Positions 55,631 to 63,245 of a stretch of 64,000 nucleotides of DNA are shown here, piece by piece. The stretch is from Sediminibacterium sp. (GTDB lineage: Bacteria; Bacteroidota; Bacteroidia; Chitinophagales; Chitinophagaceae), in the NCBI GenBank assembly GCA_016786865.1, contig JAEUVE010000024.1:1-64000 (forward strand). The letters run 5' to 3'. How positions within the stretch are numbered: the stretch's first letter is position 1; each line of letters begins with the position of its first letter. Under the pieces are notes generated by a model. The model made no database searches. It was not told where the DNA came from and was given only the letters and a program-made list of their open reading frames with translations. The position numbers were made by a program, and so were the translations under genes.

Positions 55631-55846
55631 CTATAGTGTACTAATATAAAGATCTTCTACTTTTTTACGGGCCCAGGGGGTTTTTCGAAGAAAGGTTAAA
55701 CTGGATTTGATGCTGGGATTGTTTTTAAAACAATTAATATTGATGATCCTGGCCAGATCTTCCCAGCCAAAATGCTGCACCAGGTAGGTTAGAATAACTT
55801 CCAGGGTTTTGCCATGCAGAGGATCTTTAGATTCAAAAGGTTTCAT
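55631..55846 (-). CDS. VF530 family DNA-binding protein (DUF2132)
   Basis: A 71-residue basic protein with the full VF530 family pattern: [21 protein letters not shown], then [20 protein letters not shown] and [11 protein letters not shown]. The founding member from Vibrio fischeri binds DNA. Its cellular role is unknown. Its ATG lies inside the 3' arm of a strong hairpin (55841-55882) and two bases after a possible nine-codon leader ORF, so translation may be controlled. Confidence 0.92.
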   Translation of the reverse strand: MKPFESKDPLHGKTLEVILTYLVQHFGWEDLARIININCFKNNPSIKSSLTFLRKTPWARKKVEDLYISTL

Positions 55847-55882
55847 GATTATGAAGATAATACAATCTCCATAATCATGAAA
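55841..55882 (-). promoter_or_regulatory. Strong hairpin covering the VF530 start codon
   Basis: Bases 55841-55853 (TTTCATGATTATG) and 55870-55882 (CATAATCATGAAA) are perfectly complementary over 13 bases; after one A.C mismatch the stem continues for 4 more base pairs (55855-55858 with 55865-55868) around a 6-base loop. In the VF530 transcript the start codon at 55846-55844 is in the 3' arm. There is no T-tract, so a simple terminator for the upstream dinB-like gene is less likely than a translational or operator element. Confidence 0.65.
55849..55878 (-). other. Possible nine-codon leader ORF before VF530
   Basis: Within the hairpin an ATG at 55878 opens a frame reading MIMEIVLSS and stops with TAA at 55851-55849, two bases before the VF530 ATG. 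Such spacing would allow termination-reinitiation. It may be an accident of the palindrome, since the same ATGATTATG-like sequence forms the stem. Confidence 0.3.
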
Positions 55883-55919
55883 GGATGATCACAACAGCAG
55901 TTGAAAACCGCTTTATTAT

Positions 55920-56414
55920 TTATTGCATGTCTGCAGACGGACCATACATACCTGGTACCGGAATATCCAGCAAACGCAGGTAAACGCTTAACTGTGCTCG
56001 GTGGTGGTACATATGATTCAGACACCAGGTACGCACCACAGCTTCCTTAGGAAGGGTAAAATAAACCACATCGCCGTTGCGCATGGTCCAGTTTTTGGCG
56101 AAGTCTTCGTCTTTTGCATTTTGCAGAATGGCTTCGGATTTAGCCAGCAGCCCATCAAAATAAGCCAGCAGTTCTTCTGTAGAATTGATTACTCTTTTTT
56201 CACCGCTGCCCTTGGAAAAATCCAGCTCATCCTGAACCAGGCATTCGTTCCACCAGCCATTGATCTCGGCCACGTGCAGTGCAAGCGCTTTCAGGGTCAT
56301 GGATTTCTCATGTGGTTTAAAGCTGGCCTTCTCAAAAGGAATGGCCGCCAGCATTAAACGGGTGTTTGCAGATTCCTGCTTCAGTTCCGCTAAAAATTTA
56401 CCAGCAATACTCAT
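55920..56414 (-). CDS. DinB family protein
   Basis: A 164-residue four-helix-bundle protein of the DinB/YfiT superfamily, started at MSIAGKFLAE; the open frame extends 16 codons further without support. The three metal-binding histidines are visible in ALHVAEINGWW and in NHMYHHRAQL (HxxxH). Members are thiol-dependent transferases or unknown. It is divergent from the MBL-fold gene, with 53 bases between the starts. Confidence 0.88.
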   Translation of the reverse strand: MSIAGKFLAELKQESANTRLMLAAIPFEKASFKPHEKSMTLKALALHVAEINGWWNECLVQDELDFSKGSGEKRVINSTEELLAYFDGLLAKSEAILQNAKDEDFAKNWTMRNGDVVYFTLPKEAVVRTWCLNHMYHHRAQLSVYLRLLDIPVPGMYGPSADMQ

Positions 56415-56467
56415 GTTCAATTTTTTTAAGTTTAAGAAGGTGAATATACGCTTTCTTTGCATTTCAT

Positions 56468-57295
56468 ATGTCCCTCTTCATCGCATCACTCAACTCCGGC
56501 AGCAACGGCAACTGCTATTATGTTGGCAATCAAACCGAAGCGGTTTTAATTGACGCAGGTTTGTCTTGCAGGGAAATAGAAATACGCATGAGGCAATGTT
56601 CGCTGGAGACCCAAAAGCTCAAAGCTATTTTTGTTTCGCACGAACATACGGATCACATTAAAGGCGTATCCACACTGGCACACAAATACCAATTGCCTGT
56701 TTACATTACTCCCGAAACTGCCAAAAACGGACCAAGATTAATCCGGCACCTTTCACAGCCATTCACCGCTCATCAACCCGTACAAATTGGCGGAATAACT
56801 GTAACCCCCTTTGGGAAGGAACACGATGCTGCCGATCCGCACAGTTTTGTGGTGAGTTATGCAGGGATCAACATTGGGGTAATCACCGATATTGGCACAG
56901 TTTGCGATCAGGTAACCCACTATTTTAAACAATGCCATGCAGCCTTCCTCGAATCCAATTACGATGAAGTGATGCTGGCAAACGGCAAATATTCCCAGGT
57001 GCTGAAAAACAGGATCAGCGGTGGCAAAGGACATATTTCCAATACACAGGCACTGGAACTATTCATTGCTCATAAGCCACCGTTCATGACCCACCTGCTG
57101 CTCTCCCACCTTTCGAGGGAAAACAATACTCCCGAACTGGCTAAAGCCGCCTTTGAACCCTTTGCAGGCAATACCCTGATCACCGTGGCTTCCCGATACG
57201 AAGCGAGCGAGGTTTACCAGATCACCCACCCACAAGCGGTTGAGCTTGTTCTACCCCGGATTCCGGTTCGCGCGGTACAGACCAGCTTATTTTAG
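56468..57295 (+). CDS. MBL-fold metallo-hydrolase (YycJ/WalJ-like)
   Basis: A 275-residue metallo-beta-lactamase-fold hydrolase. The metal motif is SHEHTDHIKG (HxHxDH), preceded by AVLIDAGLSCREI; further ligands are in VVSYAGINIGVITDIGT (Asp) and LLSHLSREN (His). The start MSLFIASLNSGSNGNCYYVG is typical of the YycJ/WalJ branch, linked to cell-wall control or DNA repair in Firmicutes; in Bacteroidota the role is open. Confidence 0.92.
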   Translation: MSLFIASLNSGSNGNCYYVGNQTEAVLIDAGLSCREIEIRMRQCSLETQKLKAIFVSHEHTDHIKGVSTLAHKYQLPVYITPETAKNGPRLIRHLSQPFTAHQPVQIGGITVTPFGKEHDAADPHSFVVSYAGINIGVITDIGTVCDQVTHYFKQCHAAFLESNYDEVMLANGKYSQVLKNRISGGKGHISNTQALELFIAHKPPFMTHLLLSHLSRENNTPELAKAAFEPFAGNTLITVASRYEASEVYQITHPQAVELVLPRIPVRAVQTSLF

Positions 57296-57369
57296 GGCCC
57301 TGCCGAATTCCTTGTATTGCAATTACGGATGGAATTGATTAAATTGTATATCAAACAAACCAGTCCGTT

Positions 57370-57777
57370 ATGAAACATTATCACATTGTTTCGAGGATAG
57401 CGATTTACATGCTTTCGGTTGTTCTGATCATTTTTGGTATTTGTCACTTTCTCTATCCCCGCGACCTATTCGTTTATGTTCCTGTATTCATGGTAGGTGG
57501 TATTCTGTATGCCTACATTGTAGGAGCCATTTTCATTTTAGTGGGATTGTCTTTCTTAACCAATCAGTATGTGAAATTTACCAGCTATCTGCTGGTGATA
57601 CTCATGCTGGTTTTTATCCTGAGCCTTCATGTGCCGAACTACCTGAATGCAGGTACCAGAGACATGAAAATGCTGGCCCTGATCAATATCCTGAAAGACA
57701 CTGCCATCATGGGATTTGTGATGCACATTGCTGCAGGGGCGCATCACCAGCACCTGCATTTTGAAGAAAGCGATTAA
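57370..57777 (+). CDS. DoxX-like four-helix membrane protein
   Basis: A 135-residue inner-membrane protein with four hydrophobic segments (about 8-30, 40-62, 68-88 and 102-120) and the DoxX-like pattern IFGICHFLYP near the first helix. A His-rich C-terminus (AAGAHHQHLHFEESD) is notable. It converges with the NamZ-like gene with only 3 bases between the stops. The function is unknown. Confidence 0.78.
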   Translation: MKHYHIVSRIAIYMLSVVLIIFGICHFLYPRDLFVYVPVFMVGGILYAYIVGAIFILVGLSFLTNQYVKFTSYLLVILMLVFILSLHVPNYLNAGTRDMKMLALINILKDTAIMGFVMHIAAGAHHQHLHFEESD

Positions 57778-57780
57778 GGT

Positions 57781-59004
57781 CTAGGGATAAAGCAGGTACT
57801 TCTTGCGCATGGCTTTATATGCCGACAAACCCGGTTCCCAGGAATCATAAATTTCCTGAACAGACTTGCCTGCTTCAACCTGTTGTCTGAACAGGTCGGT
57901 TCCAGCCAGTTTGTTGATATCGCCAATTTCTTTGCTCTGGCTTCTATCGAAGAAGTGCTTTTTATCAGGGAATTTATTATAAAGTTCAATCATCCACTGA
58001 ATCTGAATCCTTTTGCTCTTGCGGAGTTGGGCAATATCCACCTTCCGGAGATCCAGCCCGTAGCATTCGGTATTCATGTGCAGCGGTGTTTCACTCATAC
58101 CGGGGATGCTAACCGGGGTATAGAAAAAATCGTACTGGCCTTTTAACAATGGACTGCCAAAAACAGTGAATGGAAACTGCGTTCCTCTTCCATGATTCAG
58201 CACCGTTCCTTCGAACCAGCAGGTAGTAGGATACAACATAATACTCTGTTGGGTATTGAGATTGGGAGAGGGTTTTACCGGAAGCGTGTATTCCATATCG
58301 TGGTTGTAGTTGGCCACTTTAATGATTTTTAGTTTGCACTGTAGCTTATTGGGCAACCAGCCTTCCCCATTCAGCATCTGCGCAAATTCCGCAATGGTCA
58401 TGCCATGGGCAACAGGTATGGGATACATGCCAATACCCGATTTGAATTTCATATCCAACACTGGTCCGTCTACCAGGTATCCATTTGGGTTAGGGCGATC
58501 GAGGATCAGGAGTTCCTTATTGTTTTCTGCACAGGCTTCCATGATATGACCAAGTACATTGATGTATGTATAAAAACGACAGCCCACATCCTGAATATCG
58601 AAAATCATCACATCCACATCGGCGAGGTCTTCTTTGGAAGGCTTGCGTTTTGGGCCATAGAGCGAAATCACCGCCACCCCTGTGGCAGGATCTTTCTCAT
58701 CCTTCACTTTAACTCCTGCACTGGCATTACCTCTGAACCCATGTTCCGGACCAAACACTTTCACGATATTAATACCGCGATTCAGCATGCTGTCTACAAA
58801 ATGTTTATTACCTACAATGGTGGTAGGGTTCGCCAGCAGCGCCACCCGTTTGCCCTTTAAATAAGGCAGGTACAGATCCGTCTGGTCCGCGCCTGTAATA
58901 ATCGGCTTGGGTTTGGGGGCATTGGTATTGGCCAGTGAGGCAATGGCAAACAAACCTGCAACTGCCAAAAGCAGTGCAGGTTTCAGGTAGTTTAATTTTA
59001 ACAA
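57781..59004 (-). CDS. namZ: DUF1343 exo-beta-N-acetylmuramidase (NamZ, GH171)
   Basis: A 407-residue exported protein with signal peptide (LLKLNYLKPALLLAVAGLFAIASLA). The DUF1343 signature segments are KRVALLANPTTIVG, VFGPEHGFRG, FDIQDVGCRFYTYI and PVAHGMTIAEFAQML. NamZ enzymes release terminal MurNAc from peptidoglycan strands, which fits the MurK/MurQ genes 8 kb away. The frame has no ATG between the upstream TAA and the signal peptide, so I take TTG at 59004 as start. Confidence 0.92.
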   Translation of the reverse strand: MLKLNYLKPALLLAVAGLFAIASLANTNAPKPKPIITGADQTDLYLPYLKGKRVALLANPTTIVGNKHFVDSMLNRGINIVKVFGPEHGFRGNASAGVKVKDEKDPATGVAVISLYGPKRKPSKEDLADVDVMIFDIQDVGCRFYTYINVLGHIMEACAENNKELLILDRPNPNGYLVDGPVLDMKFKSGIGMYPIPVAHGMTIAEFAQMLNGEGWLPNKLQCKLKIIKVANYNHDMEYTLPVKPSPNLNTQQSIMLYPTTCWFEGTVLNHGRGTQFPFTVFGSPLLKGQYDFFYTPVSIPGMSETPLHMNTECYGLDLRKVDIAQLRKSKRIQIQWMIELYNKFPDKKHFFDRSQSKEIGDINKLAGTDLFRQQVEAGKSVQEIYDSWEPGLSAYKAMRKKYLLYP

Positions 59005-59030
59005 TGGGGGTAATTTTTATGTACAAAAGA

Positions 59031-60605
59031 TTAGTTATCGTATCCTCCGGCACGCTTAGCCTTAACAGGTGCGGGCCATTTCATCGGGCCATTGGGGCCA
59101 TTTGGCAGAATGGCTTTTTCATTGGAACTGCGCTCAGGATCTTCACAGGCCATATATACCAAAATCGCAGTAAGAATGGCATTGCTCTGAACATCGTCGA
59201 ATACAATTTTATCATAGGTATCCCTGTTGGTATGCCAGGTATAGTTAAAATACGACCAGTTCAATGCACCCAGTGAAAAAGCTGGAGCCCCCGCAGCTAC
59301 AAAAGAAGCATGATCCGAGCCACCGCCACCGGGCATTCCGGGGAAATTAGTTTTGATGGAATCTGTAATAGACTTAGGTGCAGCAGCCAGCCAGCGACCC
59401 AGGTATTCCTTGGCCTTAGCATAACCGGAACCGCCAATGTTTACAATTCTCCCGGTTCCATTGTCCTGGTTGAACAGCGCCTGCAGATTAGCAACAATTT
59501 CAGGATGGTCCTCCACAAAGGCGCGAGAGCCATTCAGCCCCTGCTCTTCACTACCCCAGTGTCCAACGAGGATTGTTCTCTTCGGATTCGGATAGACCGC
59601 TTTTAAAATGCGCATGGCCTCCATCATAACCAACGTACCGGTACCATTATCGGTGGCGCCGGTGCCACCATCCCATGAATCGAAGTGCGCAGAAAGCATT
59701 ACATATTCATTGGGCTTTTCAGTGCCTTTGATTTCAGCAAGGGTATTGAAGGTTGGAACCGTTCCCAGTTCCTTAGACTGGGTATATACAGAAACAGAAG
59801 GTTGTTTGCCCGACTCGGTTAAGCGATAGAGCAATCCATAATCTTCCAGCGCAATATCTACGGTAGGAATTTTCTTAGTGAAGGCTGCAAAAATTTTGTT
59901 TACGCCAAAGCCACTGGACCAGTTGCTGGCAACAATACCCGCAGCACCTGCTTTTTCAAGCGCTTCCGCCAGTTTGGCGTTAGAAAGACCGGTTTTACTG
60001 ATGCGCTTTTTCCAGGCATCTGCCAATGCAGTACGCTCTGCTTTCATTTTTTCAATGGAAGCCTTGGTACCAAACTCGTTCCAGTTATAATCCGGTCTAC
60101 CGGTGGGCTGCGGCATGGAAATCAGTACAAATTTACCTTTTACAGTTGGCAGCCATTGCTGAAATGCAATAGAGTCGGCAACATCAGCCAGAATAATGGT
60201 TTCGGCAGTCACTGGCTTTTTTGTAGCGGGGCTGAATGCCAGTTGGGTTCCTTCGATAGACCGGGTCCAAGGCGCCACCATATCAATATGGGTAACACCC
60301 CTGTCCCAACCACGCCAGGTACCATAGTTCTCTCGGCGGGCAGTAATGCCCCATTGTGCATACTGTGCAATAGCCCAGTCGCTGGCCTGCACCATTTTGC
60401 TGGAACCAACCAGACGAGGCCCTACTCCATCCATCAGTTCATGGGCCAGTCTTTTTAGTTGAGAATTGTCGTTGGCTTCTTTTACAATTGAAGCAACAGT
60501 AGCTTCTGTATTACCCTGTTGGGCAACAACAGACAACGAAACCAGGCTCAGTCCAACCACCAGTCGGGCCGCCTTTGTATGTAAAGTGGATATCACAATT
60601 TTCAT
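59031..60605 (-). CDS. Secreted M28 family metallopeptidase (carboxypeptidase Q-like)
   Basis: A 524-residue exported zinc peptidase; MKIVISTLHTKAARL starts a signal peptide ending near SVVAQ, and the frame's earlier TTG is ignored. A PA-like insert lies at about 120-270. The catalytic domain carries SAHFDSWDGG (His), GATDNGTGTLV (bridging Asp), HWGSEEQGLNG (Glu-Glu) and GGSDHASF (His). Substrates are probably dipeptides or short peptides. It follows the adenosine deaminase gene by 32 bases. Confidence 0.93.
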   Translation of the reverse strand: MKIVISTLHTKAARLVVGLSLVSLSVVAQQGNTEATVASIVKEANDNSQLKRLAHELMDGVGPRLVGSSKMVQASDWAIAQYAQWGITARRENYGTWRGWDRGVTHIDMVAPWTRSIEGTQLAFSPATKKPVTAETIILADVADSIAFQQWLPTVKGKFVLISMPQPTGRPDYNWNEFGTKASIEKMKAERTALADAWKKRISKTGLSNAKLAEALEKAGAAGIVASNWSSGFGVNKIFAAFTKKIPTVDIALEDYGLLYRLTESGKQPSVSVYTQSKELGTVPTFNTLAEIKGTEKPNEYVMLSAHFDSWDGGTGATDNGTGTLVMMEAMRILKAVYPNPKRTILVGHWGSEEQGLNGSRAFVEDHPEIVANLQALFNQDNGTGRIVNIGGSGYAKAKEYLGRWLAAAPKSITDSIKTNFPGMPGGGGSDHASFVAAGAPAFSLGALNWSYFNYTWHTNRDTYDKIVFDDVQSNAILTAILVYMACEDPERSSNEKAILPNGPNGPMKWPAPVKAKRAGGYDN

Positions 60606-60637
60606 GGGATAATGATACAAAACAAATACGTACCACC

Positions 60638-62086
60638 CTAGAATACAGGGGAGTTTGTGATGGATGGGTGAATATCCGGAAACCAGTTCTCAAACACCCT
60701 GAACCGGGCATCCAGATCTTTAATCAGCTTGCGTTTCAACAACGGATCTTCAATAAAACTGTACTCAATACTGTTATAGACCAGCCGCTTGATATCGTCG
60801 TAGGAAAATTCTTTGTACCGTTTAGCCAGCAACACATACTGCTCCGTCATATTGGTTCTGAGCACACCTGCATCATCGGTGCTGATGACCATGGGCACAC
60901 CAAATTTTTTGTACAGCAAAATCGGATGACGCCCCTCTTTTACTTTCAGAATAAACTCGTTGCTCACCAGATTAATTTCAACGGCCACTTTATTTTTAGC
61001 CATATACTCCAACAACTCATAGTTATTTGCTTCATGCGCAATATCCACTCCATGCCCTATTCGGGTGGCTTTGGCCGTATGCACGGCAGCACCGATATGC
61101 CAGGTAAGCTCTTCGGGCAGTACCAGTCCCAACACCAGTTCTCCCGCATGCAGCGAGCTTCTGACTTTGGGATAGCGTGCATTGCAGTACTTGTACATGA
61201 TCATATGCAACCAGTAATCTTTCATGGAAGTTTCACCATGTTCCGGTGAAACAATGTTAACGCCATCAATAATCGGGCTGAGGTCAGCAGAAATAAACGC
61301 CGTTACGAGATCGCGAAACAGGGTAACCGGTTCCCTGAAACGCAACACAAAATTCTGGAAACGCATGGTGAAAAGAGAATCGTCTAACTGCAGCTTACGA
61401 TGCAGTTTTTCAATCAGTTCCACATTGTAGCTGCGGGCGTCTGCAGCTACATTTTTTTGCAGCAGGTATGCGTATAAGGTATCGAGTGTTTTAAATACGG
61501 CTGTTTCATTGCGGGTTGCCTGATAATTGCGTAACCGTTCATTCAGTTGAAGAAATTGGTCTACAGAAACAGAAGACGGAATCGTTGTAAGCTGGGTTTC
61601 TATATAACTCAGGTTTTCCCGGATGGCTCTTTGCTTCAATTCCGATAAGCCGGTTTCAAAAGTTCCGCCGATCCCAGCCCCGAATTTGTCGAATGATTCA
61701 AAAAATTGTTTATCAGAAGGATAATGCGCTTCATGGTAATCTTTTACGGACCATTTTTGGATCAGCTGATCTTTGTATGATTCCAGCGCTCCCCTGCTTC
61801 TGATTGAAGAAAAGCGTTCCCATTTGCCACTTACGGGTTGTTCTTTTGCAATGGTCATGGTGGTAGCATCCACAAAAAAATCTTCCTGAATGGCATATGC
61901 CAGCAGAGGTTCTGCATAAACAGACCCGCCATAATGATGATGCAGGTCCCCGCCTTTAGGCATACGGGAAAAGAAAGCGGTTAAAGCGGCATCATTGTTC
62001 CTGATCTGATCAAAATAGCGGTTGACCGATTGAGCCTGACCAACATAAACAAGAATACACAATAGAAAAGAACAACATATTTTCAT
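60638..62086 (-). CDS. Secreted adenosine deaminase-like amidohydrolase
   Basis: A 482-residue exported enzyme (signal peptide MKICCSFLLCILVYVGQAQ). The zinc ligands and catalytic residues of adenosine deaminase are visible: GGDLHHHYGGSVY (HxH), SLHAGELV (His and Glu), RIGHGVDIAHE and VISTDDAGVL (Asp-Asp). The length and the extra N-terminal part resemble extracellular ADGF-like deaminases rather than the short cytoplasmic enzyme. It probably salvages external adenosine or deoxyadenosine. It lies directly upstream of the M28 peptidase. Confidence 0.9.
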   Translation of the reverse strand: MKICCSFLLCILVYVGQAQSVNRYFDQIRNNDAALTAFFSRMPKGGDLHHHYGGSVYAEPLLAYAIQEDFFVDATTMTIAKEQPVSGKWERFSSIRSRGALESYKDQLIQKWSVKDYHEAHYPSDKQFFESFDKFGAGIGGTFETGLSELKQRAIRENLSYIETQLTTIPSSVSVDQFLQLNERLRNYQATRNETAVFKTLDTLYAYLLQKNVAADARSYNVELIEKLHRKLQLDDSLFTMRFQNFVLRFREPVTLFRDLVTAFISADLSPIIDGVNIVSPEHGETSMKDYWLHMIMYKYCNARYPKVRSSLHAGELVLGLVLPEELTWHIGAAVHTAKATRIGHGVDIAHEANNYELLEYMAKNKVAVEINLVSNEFILKVKEGRHPILLYKKFGVPMVISTDDAGVLRTNMTEQYVLLAKRYKEFSYDDIKRLVYNSIEYSFIEDPLLKRKLIKDLDARFRVFENWFPDIHPSITNSPVF

Positions 62087-62127
62087 ACCTCTAAAATAAA
62101 AAATAGTTCAAACAGTAAGGTTTCTAT

Positions 62128-62577
62128 TTAATGATCGGATCCAACACCGGATTCTGCCAGTTGTTTGAGCGCCTGGTTCATGGCAACAAAATTGTTGCGG
62201 GTCGATTCCCCGATTTTTTTCAAAATAGCCGTGCTCAGGATTCCACTAAAATCCTCTCCATGTATCAATTTCACCTGATTGGGGGCTATTTCTTCAATGC
62301 AGAAATAGTGCCGGCCATCAAACAATCCTTTTACCCATAAGCTGCCCAGCCAGGAAAAGGAATGAAAAGGAACCAATTCCTGAACAACGGGTTTAAACAC
62401 CATCGTTTTCTCCCCGTTTTGAAGCCGGTTGGTTAATCTTGCACCCTGCTTCAATTGGCCTTCGATGCTTCGGATAAAAGGATTCCAGCGGGAATAATCA
62501 TTAAAATTAGTGAGCAACACCCACAGTTTCTCTCTGGAAGTGTTGATAACGATTTCTGTTTTAATTCGCTTGTCCAT
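62128..62577 (-). CDS. SRPBCC (START-like) domain protein
   Basis: A 149-residue polyketide-cyclase/SRPBCC-type protein, begun at MDKRIKTEIVINTSREKLW; the frame is open 7 codons upstream. The family pattern TSREKLWVLLTNFNDYSRWNPFI is clear. It binds some hydrophobic ligand; which one is unknown. It lies 76 bases downstream of the Crp/Fnr gene on the same strand and may be its target or cotranscribed. Confidence 0.88.
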   Translation of the reverse strand: MDKRIKTEIVINTSREKLWVLLTNFNDYSRWNPFIRSIEGQLKQGARLTNRLQNGEKTMVFKPVVQELVPFHSFSWLGSLWVKGLFDGRHYFCIEEIAPNQVKLIHGEDFSGILSTAILKKIGESTRNNFVAMNQALKQLAESGVGSDH

Positions 62578-62653
62578 AGTTGTTTTTTTACAACACAAAA
62601 CTACTATTGGTCAACGCCATCACTCATTAACAATTGTAAAGAAATTATTTAAT

Positions 62654-63223
62654 TTACATAAGCCTTTTACGAATGCGACTCAGTGAAACCGGAGTGATGC
62701 CCAAAAAAGAAGCAATCATGTAATGCGGCACCCGCAAAAGCAGCTCGCCATGTTCCGCTTCAAATTTCCGGTATCGTTCTTCCGGGCTGTCGAGAATATA
62801 GGAAGAGAGGATCATTTGCGCGTTGATAAAACGCTGCTCTGCTATTTTACGAGTAAGTGTATTCATTGCCGGCACCAACTCATACAACCGTTGCATCTCG
62901 TCATAGTTAATCACCAGCAAATCTGCATCTTCCAATGCTTCCAGCGTTTGAATACCCGGAACCTTTCTCAGAAAACTATCATACGAACTGGCAAAGAGAT
63001 TCTCTTTAAAGATAAACGCAGTAATATCCTGACCCTCTTTGGTATAATACAAGCGTAGCAGGCCCTTATTGATAAAATAGACTTCCCGCGCAATCTTACC
63101 TTCTTCTGTAAGCCGGAACTTTTTGGGAACCTGCCGGAAAGTAAAAGCACTTTCAATCAATTGCTTTTCCTGATCGGTAAATTGAACCAGATTGGATGAA
63201 AACGCAAAAAGTTGTTCAAACAT
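62654..63223 (-). CDS. Crp/Fnr family transcriptional regulator
   Basis: A 189-residue regulator with an N-terminal cyclic-nucleotide-binding-like domain (LTEEGKIAREVYFINKGLLRL) and a C-terminal helix-turn-helix (YMIASFLGITPVSLSRIRKRL). The fold lacks the full cAMP-binding Arg-Ser pair of Crp, so the signal is unknown. This short type with the recognition helix near the C-terminus is common in Bacteroidota. It is downstream of hutU by 22 bases and could be cotranscribed with it. Confidence 0.92.
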   Translation of the reverse strand: MFEQLFAFSSNLVQFTDQEKQLIESAFTFRQVPKKFRLTEEGKIAREVYFINKGLLRLYYTKEGQDITAFIFKENLFASSYDSFLRKVPGIQTLEALEDADLLVINYDEMQRLYELVPAMNTLTRKIAEQRFINAQMILSSYILDSPEERYRKFEAEHGELLLRVPHYMIASFLGITPVSLSRIRKRLM

Positions 63224-63245
63224 GCCCAGGTCTCCTTATACAGAT

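Noticed and set aside
55615..55631. Rho-independent terminator between the aminotransferase and VF530 genes
   Set aside because: Only very short AT-rich complementary pieces; no stem of useful strength and no T-tract.
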